Shown here piece by piece: positions 18,001 through 25,583 of a stretch of DNA of 64,000 nucleotides. This DNA comes from Sva-07 sp963743825 (GTDB lineage: Bacteria; Actinomycetota; Acidimicrobiia; Acidimicrobiales; Ilumatobacteraceae): positions 62,001-126,000 of the forward strand of contig CAVURC010000014.1 of NCBI GenBank assembly GCA_963743825.1, written 5' to 3'. Numbering within the stretch: the stretch's first letter is position 1; each line of letters starts with the position of its first letter. The position numbers and the translations under genes were made by a program. The notes below the pieces were generated by a model that saw nothing but the letters and a program-made list of their open reading frames with translations, was not told where the DNA came from and ran no database searches.

Positions 18001-18538
18001 CCCACCGTGGCAGCGCGGCCGCTACGGAACGAGCATCGGGCGCGCCGTCCACGGCGTGCTCCAGTTCTGTGATCTCGCCACGGGGTCCGACATCGACAAC
18101 CTGGCCAGGTCGCAGTGCGCGGCCGAGGGCGTCATCGGTCTCGAGGACCGCGTGGCGTCACTCGCCCGCTCGACGCTCGACACTCCCATCGTGCGCCAGG
18201 TCGTCGACGGTGCCGAACACTGGCGTGAGCTGTTCGTCGCTGCGCCCGTCGGCGACCGCGTCCTCGAGGGGTACGTCGACCTGCTGGTTCGCACCGCTGA
18301 CGGCCTCGTCATCGTCGACTACAAGACCGACCAGTGGTCCGGGCCGGTGCAGACCGCGGAACGAGTCGGCCGCTACCGGCTGCAACTCGCGGCCTACGGC
18401 GCGGCGCTGGGCGCTGCGCTGGGCGAACCGATCGTGGGCGGCATCCTCGTGCGCTGTGTCGCCGACGGGAGCGCCGAACAGATCGCCATCACCGGCTGGG
18501 CTGACGCCATCGCCGAGGTTCGTGCCGCGGTGCTCTGA
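15095..18538 (+). CDS. addA: AddA-like UvrD helicase-nuclease
   Basis: 1147 residues from GTG, overlapping its partner by four bases. The helicase is seen in FVEAGAGAGKTSSLVARIV (Walker A), GIAAITFTEKAAAELRSR (motif Ia), LLDEFQDTDPIQ (motif II), FIVGDPKQSIYRFRRADI (motif III), VRVMTIHAAKGLEFPITIVAG (motif V) and RRLLYVACTRASDHL (motif VI). The C-terminus has GYVDLLVRTADGLVIVDYKTD, the D-(D/E)xK core of a RecB-type nuclease. Together with the upstream gene it would unwind and trim broken DNA ends for RecA loading. It is single-frame and intact. The protein ends tail-to-tail over the overlapping end of the hydrolase fusion on the other strand. Confidence 0.88.
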   Translation: MSGADASVSPASPPDETSPPDEASRVRIRTDLDTTLFVEAGAGAGKTSSLVARIVSLVRAGVPITGIAAITFTEKAAAELRSRTRHSLEHDSSPEARAALDRLDHAPIGTLHSFARRMLFDFPIDAGLPPGFAVLDELESGLAFEEQWDDLLDRLLDEPDPPGGMIDGGRAFVELCEFDGFGINKGARRMADDFRANWDLVDDRVDLADPGPLHLDIAALLAIGAAIASTPVPPDDTQAETTRDIAALVDELAAADSVRTRLEMIVELDRRFGHWGDGKRWPGAKGKWTKAFGANGASDLEALQGLEIELGRVARELLEGVRHHRRLLLGAVMGRFVLDAATRRTEAGLLEFHDLLVLARRLLTDRPHLRRLLHERYQRVLLDEFQDTDPIQLEIAVRLTADPDDPDQAATDGAGASAWRRLRPLPGRLFIVGDPKQSIYRFRRADIAQYLRAADQVGADRVTLSANFRSTQAVIDFANDVFGRLIMFEADAQPAFQPLDACRPAVALGHGTVSVLGADRHDDLTPNSRNGDLGAADALRLREAADVAATVSTALAEGWPVHDEVLDVLRPCRPGDICILLPTRISLPALEAELRGAQLSYRAENSSVVYATAEIRHLMMVLRAADDPTDELTMVEALRSPLYGCSDVELWEWKRQGGSWNPWAPVPAGLEAHPVAAAIAHVRSVAERIGWASPADLLASIVDDRRVLDLALAGPDGRDVWRRVRYVVEQARAWADAGGHGVRRYLQWAKLQASESRVADTILPENDHDAVRVMTIHAAKGLEFPITIVAGLTTRPRRATTNGVVWANDTWMLTGRGDDGVFDAHQPIDEQMGDAERRRLLYVACTRASDHLVVSLHRGAPTKANEHYDDWGPLTSAELLFAAGANDPSAGARATAFEPAPFVPAAPTSVDLAWSDPTMWAAERNAVLRRASRRTGIAATRLSEELTAIGDRDAVDDPGLDKRPVNVETPPWQRGRYGTSIGRAVHGVLQFCDLATGSDIDNLARSQCAAEGVIGLEDRVASLARSTLDTPIVRQVVDGAEHWRELFVAAPVGDRVLEGYVDLLVRTADGLVIVDYKTDQWSGPVQTAERVGRYRLQLAAYGAALGAALGEPIVGGILVRCVADGSAEQIAITGWADAIAEVRAAVL

Positions 18539-19857
18539 CGTGGTGGTCTGACGCGGATGATCGTCAGGACAGGCGATCGTCGGAGGTGGCCGAGGAACCA
18601 GTCTCTGGCGTGCCCGGCGGCGGCCTCGAGCGTGCCCGGCTCCTCGAAGAGATGCGTGGCCCCCGGCACGACCACCAGCTCACTCTCGCAGCGCAATTGG
18701 CGTCGCGCCAGCTCGTTCAACTCCAGCACCTGGCGGTCGCTCCCACCGACGATCAGCAGCGTCGGGGCTCGCACCGCGGCGAGACGCGAGCCGGCCAGGT
18801 CGGGTCGCCCGCCGCGCGACACCACCGCAGCGACCTTCGCCCCGGGGTCAGCAGCTGCGTACAGGGCGGCGGCGGCGCCCGTGCTCGCACCGAAGACACC
18901 GACAGGAAGCTCGCCGAGGTCGGCCTCGCCGGCGACCGTACGGATGACCTCCACGAGCCGACGTCCGAGCAGTTCGATGTCGAACACGTTGGCGCGGTCG
19001 GCCTCTTCGGCCGGGGTGAGCAGGTCGAACAGCAGGGTGGCCAACCCGGATCCGTTGAGCACCGACGCGACGTAGCGGTTGCGGGGACTGTGACGGCTGC
19101 TCCCGCTGCCGTGCGCGAAGACCACGATGCCCGTGGCGTCGGCCGGCACCGTGAGATGCCCGCCGAGCACGGCACTGCCGACGTCGATGCGCACCTCCTC
19201 GTCACGGGGTCGGGGACGACGCGTGGACGCACCGGCCCGGTCCAGACATGCGGTGACCTCACCGTCGGTCGTCTGGGAGAAGTCGCGATAGAACTGGCCG
19301 ACACCGGCGAAGTCGGACGGTGTGTCCAGGGCGATGAACTCGTCGGCCTCGCCGGCCAGTCGCAGCGTCCAATCGGCCGGAGCGACCGGAACTGCCAGCA
19401 CCACACGCGTGGCTCCCTCCGCTCTCGCCACCTGACACGCCGCTCTGGCCGTCGAGCCGGTCGCCACACCGTCGTCGACGACCACCACGGTGCGGCCGTC
19501 GAGCCGAACGCGGGCGCGCCCCCGCCGGTACAGCTCGCTGCGCCGCTGCAACTCCACGCGCTCACGGGCCTCGACGGCGGCGACTTCCCGGTCGTCGACG
19601 CCGACCATCCGCACGATGTCGCTGTTGATCACGCGCACATCGTCCTCACCGATCGCGCCCATACCCAGTTCGGGCTGGAACGGAACGCCCAACTTTCGTA
19701 CGAGGATCACGTCGAGTGGAGCCTCGAGTTCGCGTGCCACTTCGGCAGCCACCGGTACACCGCCTCGGGGTAGACCGACGACGACGGTGTCGGGGCCGCG
19801 GAGGTGACCCAGGCGGGCGGCGAGCCGCTTGCCGGCGTCGATCCTGTTGCTGAACAT
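18394..19857 (-). CDS. Phosphoribosyltransferase / alpha-beta hydrolase fusion, Rv0571c-like
   Basis: 487 residues from ATG 19857, which has a strong GAGGAGGGA ribosome site. Residues 1-215 form a PRTase domain: TVVVGLPRGGVPVAAEVA at the start, and the PRPP loop TVVVVDDGVATGSTARAAC. Residues about 220-435 form a dienelactone-hydrolase-like domain with VFAHGSGSSRHSPRNR, the nucleophile motif GVFGASTGAAAALY and a late His in VPGATHLFEEPG. This arrangement matches Mycobacterium Rv0571c. The last 50 residues are Arg/Ser-rich, run 145 bases into the 3' end of the convergent addA, and look untranslated; a one-base slip near 18575 would end the protein at DDRLS. Divergent from an Hsp20 gene. Confidence 0.82.
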   Translation of the reverse strand: MFSNRIDAGKRLAARLGHLRGPDTVVVGLPRGGVPVAAEVARELEAPLDVILVRKLGVPFQPELGMGAIGEDDVRVINSDIVRMVGVDDREVAAVEARERVELQRRSELYRRGRARVRLDGRTVVVVDDGVATGSTARAACQVARAEGATRVVLAVPVAPADWTLRLAGEADEFIALDTPSDFAGVGQFYRDFSQTTDGEVTACLDRAGASTRRPRPRDEEVRIDVGSAVLGGHLTVPADATGIVVFAHGSGSSRHSPRNRYVASVLNGSGLATLLFDLLTPAEEADRANVFDIELLGRRLVEVIRTVAGEADLGELPVGVFGASTGAAAALYAAADPGAKVAAVVSRGGRPDLAGSRLAAVRAPTLLIVGGSDRQVLELNELARRQLRCESELVVVPGATHLFEEPGTLEAAAGHARDWFLGHLRRSPVLTIIRVRPPRQSTAARTSAMASAQPVMAICSALPSATQRTRMPPTIGSPSAAPSAAP

Positions 19858-19940
19858 GCTCCCTCCTCTCGGCGAGTGCTCTGACTCCAGTGGACCAGCC
19901 CGGCGAGATTCGAACCAGGGGCGTCGGACCATTAGAACTG

Positions 19941-19955
19941 CTGACTTTCAGCCCT
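19941..19955 (+). promoter_or_regulatory. Candidate DosR/DevR-like box
   Basis: CTGACTTTCAGCCCT lies in the 182-base spacer between the divergent Rv0571c-like fusion and the Hsp20 gene. It resembles the mycobacterial DosR box core (GGGACTTT-N-GGCCCT), differing at three positions. In Mycobacterium both Rv0571c-like and hsp20-type genes belong to the DosR regulon, which gives the match some weight. The degree of match was judged by eye. Confidence 0.3.
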
Positions 19956-20039
19956 GGCGATTCCCGACGTCGAGCGCGCGCGATCGAGTCGGAGACACAC
20001 GTCTCCATCGACATGACACCGAAATCGAAAGGAGTTGCC

Positions 20040-20550
20040 ATGACCAAGCACACCACCAAGCCGTCCGCAGAGGTCGACGTCGCCGAACGCTCGCCCTCGA
20101 TGTGGGGACGGCCCTTCGGACAGATCGACTTCGACGAGTGGTTCGATCGCTGGCCGGAGCTGTTCGCACGCCGTTGGCCCGAGTCATTCCGCGGGTTCCC
20201 GGGCGCTGGACATCCCGTTCAAGCTCGAGGAGTTCACCGAGGACGACGGCACCTTCGTGCTGCGCGCCGAGCTCCCGGGCATCGACCCGGACGAGAATCT
20301 GGAGATCACCGTCGAGGACGGTCAGCTCAAGATCAGTGCCGAGCGCGAGGAGCGCTCCGAGGAGCGCGACAACGGCAAGTACCGCAGCGAATTCCGCTAC
20401 GGATCCCTCGTCCGGAGTGTCCGCCTTCCCGACGGCGCCGACGAGGAGGCGATCACGGCAACGTTCAAGGCCGGGATCCTCGAGGTACGGGTGCCGCACA
20501 ACGGCGAGCTGGCGCCGGTCAAGACCATCTCGGTCACGACCGACGGCTGA
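20040..20550 (+). CDS. Hsp20/alpha-crystallin small heat shock protein (frameshift near 20205)
   Basis: ATP-independent holdase chaperone. The N-terminal part MTKHTTKPSAEVDVAERSPS...GQIDFDEWFDRWPELF starts after a perfect AAGGAG. After one extra base near 20204-20206 the frame becomes LDIPFKLEEFTEDDGTFVLRAELPGIDPDENLEITVEDGQLKIS and ends in ATFKAGILEVRVPHN. This is the alpha-crystallin domain with the terminal 'GvLev-vP' strand. About 170 residues in total, usual for the family. The spacer upstream carries a DosR-like box and a GGAGAC/GTCTCC hairpin just before the ribosome site. Confidence 0.85.
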
Positions 20551-20559
20551 CCCTCGGAA

Positions 20560-21967
20560 TCAACGCCGGCCGAGATGCACCACCGGAAGGCGCCACTCGG
20601 CAGCGATCGCCTCGAGCGCCGCCCGGTGGTCGCCGTAGGCGATCCCGAGGTGGTGTTCGAGCCCCGTTCGAACACCGTCGACAGCACGTCACCGATCGGG
20701 CGATCCCACTGCAGGACGCCGCAGGTGCCCTGGAACGGTCGCGGCCGATCCAGGAGTTCGCCGCTGCCCAACACCAAGGCGACCTCGTTCGACGACTGAC
20801 TCAGTCGGGCGACGGTGACTCGACCGGGTCGGAGCGCGAACTGGTTGGCGAGCGCCCGATGACGATTCGGATGGGTGATGCCGACCGGTCGGTCGGCCGG
20901 GTCGGCGAGCCGGGGCGAGGCGACGCCACAGTGCCAGACCACCGAGGTGTCGTCGCTCGTGTCGGCGTCGACGAGATCGGCGATGAACGGGTCGCTCGCG
21001 CTGACCTCTTCGAGGATCAGTGCGGTGATCGCTCCGTACAGATCCGCTTCGCACACCGACGGCACCCCGTCCTCGGTCAGCATCGCCATCGGGGTACACA
21101 TCGCACCCCCGTACTCCGTCATGCACTCCGGCCAGCACCTGGTGGCCACTGCCGACCACCCGTGACGGCGAGCGAGCCCGGCGAGGCCTCCATACAGCCC
21201 GATGCTGCGGTCCATGCCCGCCTCGCGCACGTCGTCGGCGACATCCATGGTCGCGAGGATCCGCTGCGACGTTGCCGCTCGAGTTGCATCGTCGACCGCA
21301 TCGGCTGCCGCGAACAGGTCGTCCAACGCGACCCGATCGACCTCGATCCCGGTGAGTCGGAGCACCTCGTCGCTGTCGCCTTCACACGGTTCGAATCCCG
21401 ACGGCGGTTCACCCACGACGCCGATCCGACGCCCGGCGAACGCGCCGACACGAACGGGGACCTCGCCGACCGCAGCGACGGCGTCCTCGGCTGGCGGCGA
21501 TCGACCACGCCGATCGGCTCGTTCGCCGTCGCGAGCGCTTCGCGAGACGAGCGCTCGACGGCGCTCGGATCGGTCGGGTCGACGTGGACGAACCGGACGA
21601 GCGCACCACGCCGACGCAGCAGGTACGCCGCGAGGTTGGCCCCGCACAGCGAGTTGAGCCGAAGCCGTTCACCCGTTCGGGCCTCCGGGAACGACCAGAC
21701 GACCATCGGCGCGTCGATGCGATCTGCGATCCGGCCGACGAGGGAGGCATCGGCGAACGTGGCCTGCAGCACCACGACGAGTTCCGGCGGATCCACCACT
21801 GCGGCGAGCACGTCGTCCAACCCGTCGATGTCGGTGACGATCGCCGGAACGCCGGCTGACTGGACTCCGAGCGAGTCGAGCAACGACATTGCCGCGGCCA
21901 CCTGCACCGATCCGAGTTCGAGGTCGAATGTCGGTCGGCCGATCGGTATCACCAGCACGTGACTCAT
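20560..21967 (-). CDS. L-fucose/L-arabinose isomerase-like protein (two frameshifts)
   Basis: Three frames, joined near 21495 and 20664 (each by restoring one missing base, the second in a CCCC run), give about 470 residues. The start is ATG 21967, overlapping the kinase stop by one base. Visible blocks are the N-terminal HVLVIPIGRPTFDLELGSVQ, the metal-site region MTEYGGAMCTPMAMLTEDGVPSVCEADLYGA, and the C-terminal GLEHHLGIAYGDHRAALEAIA, where the fucose isomerase family has an H-xx-Y/GDxR motif. It likely interconverts an aldose and ketose. With the PfkB kinase directly upstream it forms a sugar isomerase-kinase pair; the sugar is unknown. The frames agree in codon usage and family features, so I treat it as one gene. 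Confidence 0.7.
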
Positions 21968-22905
21968 CACCGCGTTCCCGTCAGCGCCTGCGCCACGAGT
22001 TCATCGACCGCCTGCCGGTCGGGCATGCCGGCACGTGCGCCCGGTCGGGAGCACTTCAGCGCTGCCGCCGCAGCGGCGAAACGGAACCCTGCAGGTTCGT
22101 CGAGGCCCTCGGCGAGCGCGAGCGCGAACGCGCCGTGGAAGACATCGCCTGCTGCCGCTGTGTCGACGACATCGACGGGGAAGGCATCGATCGACTCCAC
22201 CACGTCGCCGTCGAGCCACCGGACACCGCGTTCGCCGAGCGTCACCGACACGTGAGCGCTGGTGTGCCGCGCGATCGCCCGGAGACCATCGACACTCGAC
22301 GGACATCCGGTGGTGTCGCGCAACGCATCCTCACTGAACACGAGGTGGGTACCGAGGTCGAACACGAGGCGGCGGGTCTCGGGATCGGCGATACGACGGT
22401 CGACGTCGACAACGCACGGCACACCGTGGTCGTGGGCGTGCCGGAGAGCGGACTGGGTACCGGCGGGCCATCGACAGTCGGTGAGCACCACATTGATCCG
22501 ACGGTGATCGAGCGGGAGACAGGGTCGATCGAACAGATCCGCCGGAGTGTGGTTGAACACGGTGCGGGCACCGTCGGGCGACACGACGATCGTCGAGCAG
22601 GGTGTCGCCGTGGAGACGACACGTCGGACGAAGTGGGTGTCGACGTGCTCGTCGGCCAGACCGTCCAACACTGCCCGACCGGCTGGATCATCTCCGACAC
22701 AGCTTGCCAGGATGCTCGAACCGCCGAGCCGGGACACGGCGACCGCGGCGTTCGCGGCAACCCCACCTCCGACTGCCTGGTAGCCGTCGGCAGCATGCTT
22801 GAGCCCCGCGGTGACCACCGTCGGCACGAACAGGACGTGGTCGAACGTCGACTGTCCGACGCACAGGACACAGGCAACATCAACGCGCTCCGTTGGTACG
22901 GTCAT
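21967..22905 (-). CDS. PfkB family carbohydrate kinase
   Basis: 312 residues from ATG 22905 (MTVPTERVDVACVLCVGQ); in-frame sequence further upstream overlaps the 3' end of the next gene. Signature 1 region: GYQAVGGGVAANAAVAVSRLGG. The C-terminal signature DTAAAGDVFHGAFALALAEG has the catalytic Asp of the GD motif, though the usual DTTGAGD is DTAAAGD. The acceptor is a sugar or sugar-like alcohol and cannot be read from sequence. The overlapping isomerase-like gene downstream suggests a two-step route: isomerase then kinase. Confidence 0.88.
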   Translation of the reverse strand: MTVPTERVDVACVLCVGQSTFDHVLFVPTVVTAGLKHAADGYQAVGGGVAANAAVAVSRLGGSSILASCVGDDPAGRAVLDGLADEHVDTHFVRRVVSTATPCSTIVVSPDGARTVFNHTPADLFDRPCLPLDHRRINVVLTDCRWPAGTQSALRHAHDHGVPCVVDVDRRIADPETRRLVFDLGTHLVFSEDALRDTTGCPSSVDGLRAIARHTSAHVSVTLGERGVRWLDGDVVESIDAFPVDVVDTAAAGDVFHGAFALALAEGLDEPAGFRFAAAAAALKCSRPGARAGMPDRQAVDELVAQALTGTR

Positions 22906-22954
22906 GCCTCCATCGTCATGACCGCGAGGCAGCGCCGGAAGGGGCGAACGACCC

Positions 22955-23713
22955 TCAGGGTGCGTCGGAGGCATCGACGAGCGGTGCGGGCTCGTCGACG
23001 GAGCGGTGTGTCCTGACCCTGACTGCACGATGGTCGTGAACCGGCGTGACCGCGGCGCGCCCGAGCTGCCAGACACCTGTCACGGCCAGACGACCGAACG
23101 TCTTCAACACCACGAGCGCCAGCAGCGCCGCGAAGACGAGCGCCGTCGGAACTGCCAACGTGGCGAGCAGCAAGCGTTTGTCGTCGGTCAGCAAGCTCAA
23201 CACGCCTGAGTCGATGCTCGTGCCGTCGAGGTTGACCGTCCGCACCGGATCATCGAGACGCGGGCAGCTCACGGCGAGGTCGTCGACACCGATCACGTCG
23301 TTGCCCCCGAACGTGGGCTCGGCCGGCCGAACAGTCGACGACAACACGCCGTAGACGGGATCGGACCCGGCGCCGACGAGGTACTGATCGCCGTTCACCA
23401 GGAACCGGTAGTCCTCGCCGTAGCGGACGTCGATCAACCCATTGACTTCCCATGGAGCCGCAGAGCCCGCCCGGAGCTGATCGATGCGGAACCGGACGAC
23501 CTGCGTGACATCGTCCTTGCCGATCATGGTGCCGACGAAGGCCACCGCGGCGGCTTCCGGTTGCGGGCAACCGACGGGAATCGGGATCAGCCCCAGATCG
23601 CCGCCGACGGGGAGCGGCTCGGGTGGCGCTGCGCTTGTCGGTGCGGCCGTGAGGCCGACGATCGCCGCGCACAGCAGGCCGAGCAGGCCGAGGCGAACGA
23701 TCCGAGAAGCCAC
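22955..23713 (-). CDS. Hypothetical secreted, C-terminally membrane-anchored protein
   Basis: 252 residues. A signal peptide (RIVRLGLLGLLCAAIVGLTA, cleavage near TSA-AP) is followed by an extracytoplasmic domain of about 150 residues. This has two conserved-looking Cys (VGCPQPEAAA and VSCPRLDDP) that could form a disulfide. A membrane helix (LLLATLAVPTALVFAALLAL, about 183-204) and a cytoplasmic basic tail follow. The segment AAVAFVGTMIGKDD...VRFRIDQLRAG...IDVRYGEDYRFLVNGDQYLVGAG reads like an OB/beta-sandwich domain, but I recognise no family. It ends 49 bases before the kinase start and may head that operon. Confidence 0.7.
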   Translation of the reverse strand: MASRIVRLGLLGLLCAAIVGLTAAPTSAAPPEPLPVGGDLGLIPIPVGCPQPEAAAVAFVGTMIGKDDVTQVVRFRIDQLRAGSAAPWEVNGLIDVRYGEDYRFLVNGDQYLVGAGSDPVYGVLSSTVRPAEPTFGGNDVIGVDDLAVSCPRLDDPVRTVNLDGTSIDSGVLSLLTDDKRLLLATLAVPTALVFAALLALVVLKTFGRLAVTGVWQLGRAAVTPVHDHRAVRVRTHRSVDEPAPLVDASDAP

Positions 23714-23727
23714 CGGATCAGGCTAAT

Positions 23728-24525
23728 TCAGCGACCTTCGAAGACCGGGTCGCGCTTCTCCATGAACGCCTTGATGGCCTCGACGGTGTCCTTGGTGCCG
23801 AAGTTGACCGTCTGCGACAGCCCCTCGTCGTCGAGCGCCTCCTCCATCGTGACAGCGAGCGAGTTGTTGAGCAGGCGCTTCGACATCGCGAGCGCGATCG
23901 GGGGGCCGCCGGCGAGACGGGCGGCCCAGTCGTCGACGAACGCGTCGACTTCATCGTCGGGGAGCACCCGATTGACGAGCCCCATCGCTTCGGCGCGCGG
24001 CGCGTCGATGATCTCGGCCAGCAACGCCAGTTCCTTGGCGCGGTGCATCCCGACGAGTCGGGGCAGCAGCCACGAACCGCCGAAGTCGAGGCTGAGGCCG
24101 CGCTTCGCGAAGATCTCGGAGAATCGAGCGTTCTCGGACGCGACGATCAGGTCGCACGACAGCGCCAGGTTGAGGCCGGCTCCGACGGCCACGCCGCGCA
24201 CCTTGGCCACGGTTGGCTGCGGGATCCGGTGCAGGGCCAGACACACGTTGGAGATGTGGCGCATCGCCGAGAGCTGGTGCGGTGGCGCCTCGCCCGAGGC
24301 TCCCTGCCACAGGTCGGCGCCCGAGCAGAAGTTGCCGCCGGCGCCGGTGATGACGACCGCACGGTCAGCCGGGTTCGACGCGATGGCGCGGAACTCCGCC
24401 AACAGCTCGTTCCACATCGCCGCGTCGGCGGCATTCTTCTTCTCGGGACGCCGCAGGGTGATCGTGACCACCCCATCGGTTCGGTCGACGGTGATGGATT
24501 CGAGCTCGCGGGTGTCGGAGGCCAT
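23728..24525 (-). CDS. Enoyl-CoA hydratase/isomerase family protein
   Basis: 265 residues, full length. The crotonase fold is shown by VTITLRRPEKKNAADAAMW, the oxyanion-hole segment GAGGNFCSGADLWQG, the second oxyanion segment AKVRGVAVGAGLNLALSCDL and the C-terminal SKRLLNNSL region. In the active-site helix the first Glu position reads SLDFGGSWLLPRLVG with no Glu (Asp present), so hydratase activity is not assured and an isomerase or another crotonase activity is possible. It diverges from a 36-residue membrane protein gene 23 bases away. Confidence 0.88.
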   Translation of the reverse strand: MASDTRELESITVDRTDGVVTITLRRPEKKNAADAAMWNELLAEFRAIASNPADRAVVITGAGGNFCSGADLWQGASGEAPPHQLSAMRHISNVCLALHRIPQPTVAKVRGVAVGAGLNLALSCDLIVASENARFSEIFAKRGLSLDFGGSWLLPRLVGMHRAKELALLAEIIDAPRAEAMGLVNRVLPDDEVDAFVDDWAARLAGGPPIALAMSKRLLNNSLAVTMEEALDDEGLSQTVNFGTKDTVEAIKAFMEKRDPVFEGR

Positions 24526-24548
24526 GTCGGTCGACGATACTGACCGCC

Positions 24549-24659
24549 GTGGGATACAACCCGTACCGGAAGTTCAAGGCGAAGCCGGCCGACTACGTCC
24601 TCGTGGCCGCCGCCCTGCTGGTGTGCGTCGCCCTCCTGATCTGGGCCGTCGCCGGCTGA
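24549..24659 (+). CDS. 36-residue single-pass membrane protein
   Basis: A GTG-initiated ORF of 36 residues. The N-terminus GYNPYRKFKAKPADY is basic and aromatic, followed by one membrane helix VLVAAALLVCVALLIWAVAG up to the stop. The composition (positive end then uniform hydrophobic helix) and the conserved-looking NPYRK start suggest a real small protein. I believe similar small proteins occur in other actinobacteria, but no search was run. The stop lies at the left arm of a 20-base-pair palindrome shared with the convergent yraN. Function unknown. Confidence 0.65.
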   Translation: MGYNPYRKFKAKPADYVLVAAALLVCVALLIWAVAG

Positions 24660-24695
24660 CGTACACCGATGTGTCCGACACATCGTGTACGTCAG
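24656..24695. terminator. Bidirectional palindrome between convergent genes
   Basis: Arms CTGACGTACACCGATGTGTC and GACACATCGTGTACGTCAG are complementary except for a short internal mismatch. The stop codons of both the small membrane protein gene (plus) and yraN (minus) lie inside the arms, so it ends both genes. Confidence 0.65.
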
Positions 24696-25060
24696 AAGGC
24701 GTCGGTGATGAGGTCGAGGGTGGTGCCGGTGATGGCGACCACGTCGAAGCGCACCGAGTCGGCGTGCATCTCGTGGGCCCGCAGCCACTCGACGGCGAGT
24801 TGACGGATTCGTCGCTGCTTGGTCACGGTCACTGCCGATGCTGCGGGGCCGAAGTCAGCGGTGCGGCGGGCCTTCACCTCGCTGAAGACGATCGTGCGGC
24901 CGATGCGGACGATCAGGTCGAGTTCGCCCGTCGGTGACCGCCAGTTGCGGTCGAGCACCTCGTAGCCCAGGCGGCGGTAGTGGCCGGCGGCGAGATCCTC
25001 GCCCCATTGCCCGCGGGCGCGGTTCGAGAGATCGGGTGTGAGCGGGTTGCGGGCGGTCAT
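24692..25060 (-). CDS. YraN family protein (UPF0102, predicted endonuclease fold)
   Basis: 122 residues from ATG 25060 (MTARNPLTPD). RARGQWGEDLAAGHYRRLGYEVLDRNWR is the conserved N-terminal helix of UPF0102. GELDLIVRIGRTIVFSEVKAR is the GExDLI-x9-VFxEVKxR motif, a restriction-endonuclease-like (PD-(D/E)XK) core. The role in the cell is unsettled. Its place just after rplS is the conserved one in actinobacteria and other phyla. Confidence 0.88.
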   Translation of the reverse strand: MTARNPLTPDLSNRARGQWGEDLAAGHYRRLGYEVLDRNWRSPTGELDLIVRIGRTIVFSEVKARRTADFGPAASAVTVTKQRRIRQLAVEWLRAHEMHADSVRFDVVAITGTTLDLITDAF

Positions 25061-25139
25061 GGCAGCCTCCGTCGTCGAGATGGGAGGGGCCGATGCCCGA
25101 TGTGGGACGCCCGGGAGGCGTCGATTCAGAACCGAAGGT

Positions 25140-25487
25140 TCAGAAGTCGCGCTTCTCGCGGATCTTGGCTGCCTTGCCCTTGCGATCGCGCAGGTAGTAC
25201 AGCTTCGCCCGGCGAACGTCGCCACGCTTCATCACTTCGATCTTCTGCACGGTCGGGGTGTGCAGCGGGAAGGTGCGCTCGACACCCACGCCGTAGCTGA
25301 GCTTGCGGACCGTGTAGGTCTCCTGCAGCCCGCCACCCTGACGGCCGATCACGTCGCCCTGGAACACCTGGATGCGCTCCTTGCCACCCTCGACGACACG
25401 TACGTGCACCTTGAGTTCGTCACCCGCCTGGAAGTCCGGGATGTCGTCGCGGAGCGAATCGTTGTCGATGAGGTCAGTGGCTTTCAT
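25140..25487 (-). CDS. rplS: 50S ribosomal protein L19
   Basis: 115 residues from ATG 25487 (MKATDLIDND). FQAGDELKVHVRVVEGGKERIQVFQGDVIGRQGGGLQETYTVRKLSYGVGVERTFPLHTPTVQKIEV is the core, followed by KRGDVRRAKLYYLRDRKGKAAKIRE, the usual L19 end. It sits at the 30S-50S interface. It ends the rpsP-khpA-rimM-trmD-rplS series, the standard bacterial order, with a 96-base gap from trmD that may hold an internal promoter or leader. Confidence 0.97.
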   Translation of the reverse strand: MKATDLIDNDSLRDDIPDFQAGDELKVHVRVVEGGKERIQVFQGDVIGRQGGGLQETYTVRKLSYGVGVERTFPLHTPTVQKIEVMKRGDVRRAKLYYLRDRKGKAAKIREKRDF

Positions 25488-25583
25488 GGCGTCTACCTGC
25501 GTTGTCGAGGCCGCGAGTTGTGCTGCGAGCCGGATGGCCGATGCGAATTCTGTGTGCACGCACACTCGCGCCGTAGGGGCCCG

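Noticed and set aside
18394..18538. The last 50 residues of the PRTase-hydrolase fusion overlapping addA.
   Set aside because: Low-quality Arg/Ser/Ala sequence antisense to conserved addA; probably untranslated because of one more slip near 18575. Kept within the feature only because no stop is seen in frame.
19890..19965. tRNA-like stretch on the minus strand with a T-loop-like GGTTCGAATC and a TTCTAA loop, reminiscent of tRNA-Arg(TCT).
   Set aside because: The T-stem does not pair (CCTGG against CTCGC), no D-arm or acceptor could be folded, and the anticodon stem is mismatched. At most a relic.
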